A DNA stretch of 15,166 nt from contig RPPU01000032.1 of the NCBI GenBank assembly GCA_003819975.1, forward strand, positions 1 to 15,166. Direction: 5' to 3'. How positions within the stretch are numbered: position 1 is the stretch's first letter; each line of letters begins with the position of its first letter. A program made the translations under genes and the position numbers. Of this stretch, positions 6,946-13,246 are shown one piece after another. The notes under the pieces were generated by a model, which did not search any database, had not been told where the DNA came from, and saw only the letters and a program-made list of their open reading frames with translations. This stretch comes from Desulfobacteraceae bacterium. GTDB lineage: Bacteria > Desulfobacterota > DSM-4660 > Desulfatiglandales > HGW-15.

Positions 6946-8931
6946 TTATGCTTGGTTTTTATAAGCCGAGATCATGAGCTCGGTGAGTTGTTTCGAAAAC
7001 TCCTGGGGGTTATCAAGTTCATAGCCCTCGATCAGCATAGCCTGGTGATAGAGAATTTCGCTGCTTTGTTTCAACAACGGTGAATTCTTGTCTTTTTCAT
7101 ATAGCGATTTCAAGGTCTTGTAAATTTCATGATTGGGGTTGATTTCCAGAATTTTACTGGCCGGAGGTGTGATTTGGTTCACGCCTTTCATGAGGTGTTC
7201 CATATTGAAGGTCACGCCGGTATTGGAATTCACCAGGCAGACCGGGCTCGATTTCAGGCGTTTGCTCAGTTTGACGTCTTTCACCTTATTGCCCAGAAAG
7301 TTTTTTATGCTTTCCAAAAGCGCCTTGGTCTCCGGGCTCTCGTCTTTGGTCTCTTGGTCCTTTTTTTCCGCTTCGGTTTTTTCTTCTTTTTTGGAATCGG
7401 GAAGGTCGCCCAAATCGAAATCCTCGCGCGTGACCGATTTCAATTTTTTCTCTTTATATTGGTCCAGGTTATGGGTGAGAAATTCGTCGACGCGGTCGGC
7501 GAAATAGAGCACTTCAATTTTTTTCTCTTTAAAGATTTCCAGTTGAGGCATGCGGCGGATCGATTCCAGATCTTTGCCGGGCGCGTAATAGATCTCTTTT
7601 TGGGTTTCCGGCATACGCGCGACATATTCCTGGAGGGTCGTCAGCTTGGATTCGTCATGCGAAGAACTAAAGAGCAATAAATCTTCCAGAATTTCCTTGT
7701 TTTGCCATTCCATATAGAGGCCGCCCTTGATGGCTTTGCCGAATTCTTTCCAGAAAGCATCGTATTTGTCCCGTTTATCGGCCAGCATGGCTTTTAGGGC
7801 GTCCAACACTTTTTTCTCGATGGTCTTGCGAATGACTTTCAACTGGGTGTCGTGCTGCAGGATCTCCCGGGAGATATTCAGGGAAAAATCGGGTGAATCG
7901 ATCAGGCCGCGCACAAAACTGAAATGGTTCGGCAACACATCCCGGCAGTCGTTCATGATAAAAACATGGTTGGAATACAACTGGATGCCTTTGGCGTATT
8001 CCCGGCTGTAGAAATCGAGCGGCGCTTTGGAGGGGATGAAGAGCAGCGCGGTAAAGGTCACTTTGCCTTCGATATCGATATGAATGAGGTCGGCGAATTC
8101 CTCCCAGTCGTGAAAATGGTGCTTGTAAAATTGGAAATATTCGTCATGGGTGATTTCGCTCTTATTGCGTTTCCAGATCGGGATCATGGAGTTGACCACC
8201 CTTTTGTCGAGCTTGATCTCCGGTTTGGCATCCGGGATGATCTTGCCGTCTTTATCGCGCGGCTGGTTTTCAGTCTGAAATTCCATTTCAACCGGATATT
8301 GGATGTAATTGGAGTACTTTTTAACCAGATTTTGAATGGTATATTGATTTAAAAAATCTTCTTCCGGCGGCGGCGCCTCTTCTCCTTGGTCTTTCAAGTG
8401 CAGAATCACCTGAGTGCCCCGGCCGGATTTGGCGGTTTTTTCAATGGTAAAAGTGCCGTCGCCCGCGGATTCCCAGCGGGTTCCTTCGCTTTCATGAGCC
8501 GCGCGGGTCAAAAGGGTCACTTTTTTCGAGACCATGAAGCTCGAATAAAAACCCACGCCGAATTGGCCGATCAGGTTGAGGTCTTTGGTTTCCTTGATTT
8601 GTTCCAGAAAGGTTTTGGTGCCGGAGCGTGCAATGGTCCCGATGTTGTCGATCACTTCCTGGTAGGTCATGCCGATGCCGTTATCGGAAATAGTGAGGGT
8701 GCGTTGATCTTTTTGAATGTCAATTGTCACTTTCAGATCCTTGTCCTCGCCTAGCAATTCCCGATCGGTCAAAGATTGAAAGCGGACTTTATCCAGAGCA
8801 TCCGATGCATTAGAAATCAGTTCCCTTAAAAAGATTTCTTTATGGGTGTAAAGGGAGTTTACCATTAAATTCAGTAATTCCTTGGTTTCCGCCTGAAACG
8901 ATAATTTTTCGACTTTTTGGTTCTCTTCCAT
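6946..8931 (-). CDS. htpG: Molecular chaperone HtpG (bacterial Hsp90)
   Basis: A 661-residue cytoplasmic ATP-dependent chaperone. The N-terminal GHKL ATPase domain shows EIFLRELISNASDALDKVRF (Asn in motif N1), DNGIGMT (G1 box) and LIGQFGVGFYSSFMVS (lid/G2 region). The middle domain includes YSNHVFIMNDCRDVLPNHF and the conserved SREILQHD segment with its catalytic-loop Arg. A charged Lys/Glu-rich linker (around KKEEKTEAEKKDQETKD) leads to the C-terminal dimerisation domain. Two ATGs are possible, 8937 and 8931. The second is chosen because AGAGG is eight bases before it but only two before the first; the difference is two residues. A possible promoter is at 9049-9076. No CIRCE element was seen. 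The gene stands alone. Confidence 0.97.
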   Translation of the reverse strand: MEENQKVEKLSFQAETKELLNLMVNSLYTHKEIFLRELISNASDALDKVRFQSLTDRELLGEDKDLKVTIDIQKDQRTLTISDNGIGMTYQEVIDNIGTIARSGTKTFLEQIKETKDLNLIGQFGVGFYSSFMVSKKVTLLTRAAHESEGTRWESAGDGTFTIEKTAKSGRGTQVILHLKDQGEEAPPPEEDFLNQYTIQNLVKKYSNYIQYPVEMEFQTENQPRDKDGKIIPDAKPEIKLDKRVVNSMIPIWKRNKSEITHDEYFQFYKHHFHDWEEFADLIHIDIEGKVTFTALLFIPSKAPLDFYSREYAKGIQLYSNHVFIMNDCRDVLPNHFSFVRGLIDSPDFSLNISREILQHDTQLKVIRKTIEKKVLDALKAMLADKRDKYDAFWKEFGKAIKGGLYMEWQNKEILEDLLLFSSSHDESKLTTLQEYVARMPETQKEIYYAPGKDLESIRRMPQLEIFKEKKIEVLYFADRVDEFLTHNLDQYKEKKLKSVTREDFDLGDLPDSKKEEKTEAEKKDQETKDESPETKALLESIKNFLGNKVKDVKLSKRLKSSPVCLVNSNTGVTFNMEHLMKGVNQITPPASKILEINPNHEIYKTLKSLYEKDKNSPLLKQSSEILYHQAMLIEGYELDNPQEFSKQLTELMISAYKNQA

Positions 8932-9048
8932 GGTCATATCCTCTTTCGCTCCTTGTTTTCTAAAAAATGGTTGATCCTATTTTGGTCATCCTGCCGGTGC
9001 ACATATTTAAGGCTCCCGTCACAGGAGGATAAAGCGATTTAGAATTCC

Positions 9049-9076
9049 AATTTAGGTAAAAAATTAGCTATGTCAA
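9049..9076 (-). promoter_or_regulatory. Candidate sigma70-type promoter for htpG
   Basis: On the minus strand a perfect -35 TTGACA (9076-9071) is followed after 16 bases by TAAATT (9054-9049), a four-of-six match to the -10 consensus. The leader to the htpG start would be about 110 bases. Confidence 0.4.
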
Positions 9077-9199
9077 TGGGTTGAGTCTCGATTAAGCAGC
9101 CGTAATCGATTTTTTTTGAGGGTAAGGACAGTAATTTGGGTATTGTAACCGGCTATCGTTGTAATATTGATTTCTCGTTCCTGTGCGGTAATATTTTAG

Positions 9200-9227
9200 T
9201 TTGCAGTTTTTATCATTTTGGTATAAT
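9200..9227 (+). promoter_or_regulatory. Candidate promoter for the zinc microprotein cluster
   Basis: A perfect -10 TATAAT (9222-9227) is preceded by TTTGCA/TTGCAG (9200-9206) with a 15 to 16 base spacer, slightly short for sigma70. It lies about 60 bases before the ATG at 9290 in very A/T-rich DNA, where chance matches are common. Confidence 0.35.
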
Positions 9228-9289
9228 TTTTCATTGATATGCAATATCTATGTTAATATTATCAAATATAATATATTTTAACCGACAAA

Positions 9290-9493
9290 ATGCCTCAGAA
9301 CCAAAATATCATCCCTTGGAAATGCCACGTTTGCGGTAAGGAGTTCGAAACCATGCGCGGCGGGATTTGCAAGGTATGTGGTAAGGCAACATGCCATGTT
9401 TGTTTTGGGGTGTCGGCGCTTAGAACGCTGTGGCAATTCAAAAAGCCTCAAGCGGGGGTTTGCCGATTTTGTACGGATAAAAATCCTAAATAA
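9290..9493 (+). CDS. Small eight-cysteine zinc-binding protein with FYVE-like spacing
   Basis: A 67-residue protein with four CxxC pairs: C12/C15, C27/C30, C35/C38 and C58/C61. The spacing C-x2-C-x11-C-x2-C-x4-C-x2-C-x19-C-x2-C, together with RGGICKVCGKATCHVC, has the layout of a two-zinc cross-brace finger of the FYVE/Rabphilin class. It lacks the basic HHC residues that bind the lipid headgroup in true FYVE domains. It therefore probably binds two zinc ions as a compact fold. Function is unknown: nucleic acid or protein contact is plausible, and lipid binding is not supported. No Shine-Dalgarno precedes the ATG (ACCGACAAAATG). It is followed after 50 bases by the tRNA-binding protein and may be co-transcribed with it. 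It is judged real because of the patterned cysteines and an upstream promoter-like site. Confidence 0.72.
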   Translation: MPQNQNIIPWKCHVCGKEFETMRGGICKVCGKATCHVCFGVSALRTLWQFKKPQAGVCRFCTDKNPK

Positions 9494-9543
9494 AAGAAAA
9501 GGACACCGGCTTTATAAAAGGCGGAAGTCTTTAAGGAGTTAAT

Positions 9544-9897
9544 ATGGAAACGGCGTCAATCAAACCGACGATTACATTTGATATGCTTGAAAAAATCGAT
9601 GTGCGCGTGGGAACCATCAAGCGGGTGGAGGATGTGTCCAAATCGAACAAATTAGTGAAGCTGACGGTCGATTTTGGCGACCATAAACGGAGCATTCTGG
9701 CGGGGATGAAACAGGAGCGCGCGAATCCTAAAGAGATCGAAGGTAAACAAGCCTTGTTTGTCGTGAACCTGGCCCTTAAAAAAATGGCCGGAGAAATTTC
9801 CGAAGGCATGTTGTTTGATATCGGTTATGCCGACGGCCTCATCCCGGTGTTGGCTATGCCGGAAAAACCAATGCCGAATGGGGCAAGGGTCGGGTAG
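9544..9897 (+). CDS. Stand-alone OB-fold tRNA-binding domain protein (MetRS C-terminal-like/CsaA-like)
   Basis: A 117-residue protein that is essentially one EMAP/Trbp111-type OB fold. TFDMLEKIDVRVGTIKRVEDV is the opening strand block, KLVKLTVDFGDHKRSILAGM the second, and EGKQALFVVNLALKKMAGEISEGMLF the family-typical C-terminal block. Such domains bind structured RNA, usually tRNA, as dimers. They occur at the C terminus of methionyl-tRNA synthetase, as free Trbp111, and as CsaA, which has a reported chaperone role. The NLALKKMAGEISEGML block looks closer to the MetRS C-terminal form than to CsaA. The start is fixed by AAGGAG at 9533-9538, five bases before the ATG. The gene lies between the zinc microprotein and a small exported protein. 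Confidence 0.88.
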   Translation: METASIKPTITFDMLEKIDVRVGTIKRVEDVSKSNKLVKLTVDFGDHKRSILAGMKQERANPKEIEGKQALFVVNLALKKMAGEISEGMLFDIGYADGLIPVLAMPEKPMPNGARVG

Positions 9898-9926
9898 GTA
9901 ACAATCCGTTAATGAGGAGCGCCAAT

Positions 9927-10313
9927 ATGAGAAACCAACCAAGGTGGAGTTGTTTAATAGGCGTATTTATGCTTTTTATATCTTCTCCTCTTTTCGGCGG
10001 ATCAACCGTGGAAGAGATGGAAACGCGTCATCAAAAAAATGTTTCCACACCTCAAGGCAAGAGTTTTGGAAAAGAAGCTGTTTATGCATTTTGGGGCGAT
10101 TATCATTTTTTGAGAGAATGCGCCCCTTTAGCCGGGTCCGTTAGCGAGTATGTTGTTTATTTTGAGATCTTGCCCGATGGCGCCTTGGGGGAAATTTTTA
10201 TTACACCCGATACGCCGGCTGCTCAGTGTGTAAAAGAAAAAACAGCAAACCGGGTTTATTCGAAACCTCCTGAAAAATTTGTTGCCAAGATCGTATTAAA
10301 ATTTAAACCATAA
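9927..10313 (+). CDS. Small exported protein, possible TonB-C/AgmX-like C-terminal domain
   Basis: A 128-residue protein with a Sec-type signal peptide: basic MRNQPR, then a hydrophobic core (CLIGVFMLFISSPLF) and a likely cleavage near GGS. It has no lipobox. The mature part has two cysteines (in LRECAPL and AAQCVKE) that could form a disulfide. The region EYVVYFEILPDGALGEIFI...CVKEKTANRVYSKPPEKFVAKIVLKF resembles the C-terminal fold of TonB and AgmX/PglI-type proteins (beta strand, PDG turn, helix, Pro-rich turn, beta strand). That is a structural guess, not a firm family match. The start at 9927 has GAGGAG seven bases upstream; the ATG at 9912 overlaps that site and is rejected. It may form an operon with the tRNA-binding gene 29 bases upstream. 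Confidence 0.65.
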   Translation: MRNQPRWSCLIGVFMLFISSPLFGGSTVEEMETRHQKNVSTPQGKSFGKEAVYAFWGDYHFLRECAPLAGSVSEYVVYFEILPDGALGEIFITPDTPAAQCVKEKTANRVYSKPPEKFVAKIVLKFKP

Positions 10314-10446
10314 GAAAATATTCTTCTGTGTTGAAAACCTCCCGAACCGCCGGACGAAGCTGCGTAGCGAGCATTGAAAAAAACAAATGAATCAGGAAAA
10401 TCCGTCAGGTAATAATAGATGAATTTCAAAAAACAGAGGAGATCTT

Positions 10447-10506
10447 ATGCGGGGTGATCAAGGTTTAAGCATTGCACACGAAGCCAAATCAACCATTATT
10501 AATTAA
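10447..10506 (+). CDS. Possible 19-residue small ORF with a strong ribosome binding site
   Basis: The ORF encodes MRGDQGLSIAHEAKSTIIN. It is preceded by AGAGGAG (10435-10441) five bases from the ATG, one of the best Shine-Dalgarno sites in the window. No known peptide is recognised, and the next gene downstream is on the other strand, so a leader-peptide role is unlikely. It could be a decayed gene start or chance. Confidence 0.2.
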   Translation: MRGDQGLSIAHEAKSTIIN

Positions 10507-10540
10507 TTGAATTCATCTGCTTGATTCTGGCTCGTTCGGT

Positions 10541-10960
10541 TTAGGGATTCACGACAGTAATTCCTTCAATTCTTTCAAAATGCCGATCAAAAGTGCAGAG
10601 ATCGGTATATCCCCATTCAAGCATACGGGCGGCGATCAAGGCGTCGGACCATTTGATATTTTTGTCGACAAACAGATCCAGAGATGTGTAGATTATATTT
10701 CGGTCGATTCCCAGGGTTGCCATCCCGGGTAAATTCAACCAATCCCTAACGGTTTCGGCAATTTTTTGTTTTGGGACTTTTAAGCCGGAGAGTACATAAA
10801 TCACATCGGATAATACGGGCTCCGGAATCAAAAGATTCATTTTACCCGCTTTGGCCTTTTGTAGTAATGTATAGACCTTATCGGTCTGTTCCGGGATGTC
10901 GTTTAGAATAACCCTAAGAATGATATTGGCATCAATGACCAAGTTCTTTGGTGCGGTCAT
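10541..10960 (-). CDS. vapC: PIN-domain toxin of a VapBC-type toxin-antitoxin pair
   Basis: A 139-residue PIN-domain ribonuclease, probably a growth-arresting toxin that cuts RNA when its antitoxin is lost. The acidic site is visible as D10 (LVIDANIILR), D106 (KWSDALIAARM) and D125 (CTFDRHFERI). The second position, normally Glu in AEVVYVL-type motifs, appears to be Asp52 (LSDVIYVL). The start at 10960 is chosen because it places the first beta strand normally and has AGGGAG ten bases upstream. An ATG at 10993 would add 11 residues and a longer overlap. The gene overlaps the antitoxin gene by 29 bases, which is typical coupling for this class. Function as a toxin is inferred from domain and context. 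Confidence 0.85.
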   Translation of the reverse strand: MTAPKNLVIDANIILRVILNDIPEQTDKVYTLLQKAKAGKMNLLIPEPVLSDVIYVLSGLKVPKQKIAETVRDWLNLPGMATLGIDRNIIYTSLDLFVDKNIKWSDALIAARMLEWGYTDLCTFDRHFERIEGITVVNP

Positions 10961-11204
10961 GCTCCATTTGCTCCCTTGTCTCATAGGCGTCAACCGGTTT
11001 TTTAGGGGTTGCGTATTTTTGTAGGCGTCCCCTTACTTGGGCGGCGGTGGTCGGTTTTTCAATGACAATGACACCATCATAACGCAGCCGGAAGTGGACT
11101 TTTCCGCCTGTAGATATTCCCAGATGATCCCGAATTGGCTTTGGGATGGTCACCTGCCCTTTTTCGGTTACTGTTGCCCAGGCCTCTTGTTTCATTTGTG
11201 TCAT
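10932..11204 (-). CDS. vapB: AbrB/MazE-type antitoxin (VapB-like)
   Basis: A 90-residue antitoxin. The N-terminal swapped-hairpin AbrB domain reads ATVTEKGQVTIPKPIRDHLG followed by ISTGGKVHFR, which binds DNA as a dimer. The C-terminal part (about residues 50-90, charged and Pro-containing) is likely flexible and wraps the toxin. The start has a strong GGAGGT six bases upstream (11211-11216). The end overlaps the toxin start. It is expected to repress its own promoter, with or without the toxin, through the inverted repeat at 11223-11257. Confidence 0.9.
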   Translation of the reverse strand: MTQMKQEAWATVTEKGQVTIPKPIRDHLGISTGGKVHFRLRYDGVIVIEKPTTAAQVRGRLQKYATPKKPVDAYETREQMEHDRTKELGH

Positions 11205-11222
11205 GATATTACCTCCATCTTA

Positions 11223-11257
11223 ATTCCCTTACTTAATATTATAAGGTAAGGGAATTG
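11223..11257. promoter_or_regulatory. Probable VapB operator: perfect 11-bp inverted repeat
   Basis: AATTCCCTTAC (11223-11233) and its exact complement GTAAGGGAATT (11247-11257) are separated by 13 bases that contain the -10 box of the toxin-antitoxin promoter. Binding here would block RNA polymerase directly. AbrB-type antitoxins commonly bind such inverted repeats in their own promoters. Confidence 0.7.
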
Positions 11258-11267
11258 CCTTGTCAAT
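11239..11267 (-). promoter_or_regulatory. Consensus sigma70 promoter for the toxin-antitoxin operon
   Basis: On the minus strand TTGACA (11267-11262) and TATAAT (11244-11239) are separated by exactly 17 bases. All twelve consensus positions match. The predicted start lies about 28 bases before the antitoxin ATG. Confidence 0.8.
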
Positions 11268-11377
11268 AAAGCCCCTGTTTAAAATGCTGCATGACCGATT
11301 TTTACTGTTAAATCAATTAGATCAGTGTAATAGAAAATTATAGATTTTGCTTATTTCGTTGTATATTTTTCTTCGTT

Positions 11378-12991
11378 CTATATTAGCTCTCCAATGACCT
11401 TTTCCACAGCCTCCAGCACAGCGCCGGTTTTGACCAGGTCAATGGCCGGCTTGGTTTGGTGCGGCATGTAGGTGTCGCGATAGGCGGCCGCCACATCTTG
11501 GCGGATGCGGTCAAAAGCGGCTTGAGTGCCTTGGCCTAATTTAAATTGTCCCAATTGCGGTTCCGTCAAGGAAATCGCTTCCGCTGCCAGCATATACTCG
11601 ATACCCACGATCTTACGGACATTATCCAGGACCATGCCGGCTTTTCGACCCGCCCAAGGCGCCATGCTGACATGGTCTTCCTGATTGCTTTTGGTGGGCA
11701 CGTTGTCCACGCTGGCCGGAAAGCAGAGGGTTTTGTTCTCCGATGCCAGAGCAGAGGCGGAGCAGGCAATGATGCCGTAGCCGTAATTCAGTCCGGCCGG
11801 TTCGCCGGCCAGATTGGGCGGCAGACCATAGCTCAGGGTGGGATCGAGCAGATTGAAAATGCGGCGTTCCGAGATGTTGCCCAACTCGGATAGGGACATG
11901 GCCAGTATATCCATAGCAAAAGCAATGGGTTCACCGTGAAAATTGCCGCCGCTTAGGAATTCCAATTCGTTTTTATCGTTCCAGAACACCAGGGGGTTGT
12001 CGGTGGCGGCATTGATCTCCCTTTCCAGGATTTGTCGGATGTAATCCAGGTTGTCCCGAATAGCGCCCTGAACCTGGGGCGCGCAACGCAAAGAATAGAC
12101 ATCCTGTACGCGCGGTTTATACTCCGTATGAATCACATCATGCTTGAGCATGACCTTGCGGCTCTCTTCGGTCGTGCGGGTGCTGCCCCGGATGAGCCGG
12201 CGGATATTTTGGGCGCAATCTATCTGGCCTTTTTGTTTGCGGACTTTGTGGATTCGTTCATCAAAGGCGGCGGTCTCGCCGCGCACAGCTTCCAGACTCA
12301 GGGCCGCGGATATTTCGCCATCCCGGATCAAGCGCAGCGCATCATAATAATTTAAAACCGCCATGCCGGCAAACAGGGTCGTGCCGTTGATTAAGGCCAG
12401 GCAGTCCTTGGCCTTGAGTTGAAAGTCGATCGGTGTGATGCCGGCTTTTCCTAGGGCTTCGGGGGCGGACATACGCCGGCCCTGATAAAAGGCTTCGGCC
12501 GCCGGAAGGCCGATCAAAACCGACACCATATGGGCCAAGGGCGCCAGATCGCCACTGGCGCCGACCGAGCCCTGGACGGGAATAACGGGGTGCACGCCGC
12601 GGTTCAGCATGAGCACCAAACGATCGATCACTTCCAGGCGCAGGCCGGACACACCCTGGCAAAAAGCATTGAGCCGGACTGCCATGGCGGCGCGCACGAC
12701 TTCTTCGCTCGTGGGTTCACCGACTCCGCCGCAATGGGAGAGGATCAGGTTGTTTTGAAACAGGTCGTTTTCATCCATGTTGATATTGAAATATTTCAGT
12801 TTGCCCACACCGGTGTTGAAACCATAAGTCGGCGGGCTGGAAGCTTTCATCCAGTTTTCCTCAATATATTGACGGACCCGGCCGATCTCGGCGCGGCTTT
12901 CCGGGGCGATTTCCACTTGAGCAAACTCACGGGCAACACTGACAACCTGATCGATGGTGAGGTCGTTTCCGTTCAGAACAATTTTTGACAT
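11378..12991 (-). CDS. hutH: Histidine ammonia-lyase-like MIO enzyme
   Basis: A 537-residue cytoplasmic aromatic amino acid lyase. The MIO cofactor forms from A145-S146-G147 in GSVGASGDLAPLAHM. Family active-site residues are present: Y56 in YGFNTGVG, H86 in LSHCGG, N202 in LINGTT, Q296/Y299/R302 in VQDVYSLRC, F351 in GGNFHG and E438 in NQEDHVSM. The SH at 85-86 and QEDHVS favour histidine over tyrosine or phenylalanine, so urocanate plus ammonia is the expected product. The start at 12991 has AAAGGA eight bases upstream; an ATG at 13012 adds seven residues without support. It is oddly placed: no hutU, hutI or hutG is adjacent, and it lies 255 bases downstream of a molybdenum hydroxylase FAD subunit on the same strand. 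A different aromatic substrate, or an aminomutase, remains possible. Confidence 0.9.
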   Translation of the reverse strand: MSKIVLNGNDLTIDQVVSVAREFAQVEIAPESRAEIGRVRQYIEENWMKASSPPTYGFNTGVGKLKYFNINMDENDLFQNNLILSHCGGVGEPTSEEVVRAAMAVRLNAFCQGVSGLRLEVIDRLVLMLNRGVHPVIPVQGSVGASGDLAPLAHMVSVLIGLPAAEAFYQGRRMSAPEALGKAGITPIDFQLKAKDCLALINGTTLFAGMAVLNYYDALRLIRDGEISAALSLEAVRGETAAFDERIHKVRKQKGQIDCAQNIRRLIRGSTRTTEESRKVMLKHDVIHTEYKPRVQDVYSLRCAPQVQGAIRDNLDYIRQILEREINAATDNPLVFWNDKNELEFLSGGNFHGEPIAFAMDILAMSLSELGNISERRIFNLLDPTLSYGLPPNLAGEPAGLNYGYGIIACSASALASENKTLCFPASVDNVPTKSNQEDHVSMAPWAGRKAGMVLDNVRKIVGIEYMLAAEAISLTEPQLGQFKLGQGTQAAFDRIRQDVAAAYRDTYMPHQTKPAIDLVKTGAVLEAVEKVIGELI

Positions 12992-13112
12992 GATGGAATT
13001 CCTTTCATTCATTTAAGTGCTTTTCGTTTATTAACGAAAAATTATTATAAGATAAGAAAAGAGAATTTTCACCGCAGACCTCGGGCAGATAGCCACAGAC
13101 GGATAAGAATAT

Positions 13113-13141
13113 TTTTGTTCCGCCGACACGGCGGAACAAAA
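13113..13141. repeat. Perfect 13-bp hairpin in the gap before the lyase gene
   Basis: TTTTGTTCCGCCG (13113-13125), a 3-base loop, then the exact complement (13129-13141). No T-tract follows on either strand, so it is not a textbook terminator. It lies between the FAD subunit and lyase genes in a gap of about 255 bases that has no supported ORF. The flanking text ATCCGTCTGTGGC (minus strand, near 13092-13104) resembles another common dispersed intergenic repeat. Confidence 0.6.
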
Positions 13142-13246
13142 GTTATCATCGTTGCACGAGGCGAAAGAGTCGCTTTTAAACGCAAGCTCGATATTGAAAT
13201 ATCGATGGGCATCATAAATAATATAAAATAATAAATCATCCGCGGT

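Larger units (their letters stand above)
8932..9289. other. A/T-rich divergent promoter region between htpG and the zinc microprotein
   Basis: No supported gene lies in this 358-base gap. The part from about 9190 is strongly A/T rich. It should hold the promoter for htpG on the left and for the + strand cluster on the right; candidates are listed separately. No riboswitch-like or tRNA-like fold was recognised. Confidence 0.6.

Noticed and set aside
7129..7680. 183-residue + strand ORF inside htpG
   Set aside because: Phe-rich composition is typical of the reverse reading of a Lys/Glu-rich gene; the htpG frame is certain.
8932..9289. CIRCE or sigma32-type heat-shock element before htpG
   Set aside because: No TTAGCACTC inverted repeat and no CTTGAA/CCCCAT pair was found; only a sigma70-like match was seen.
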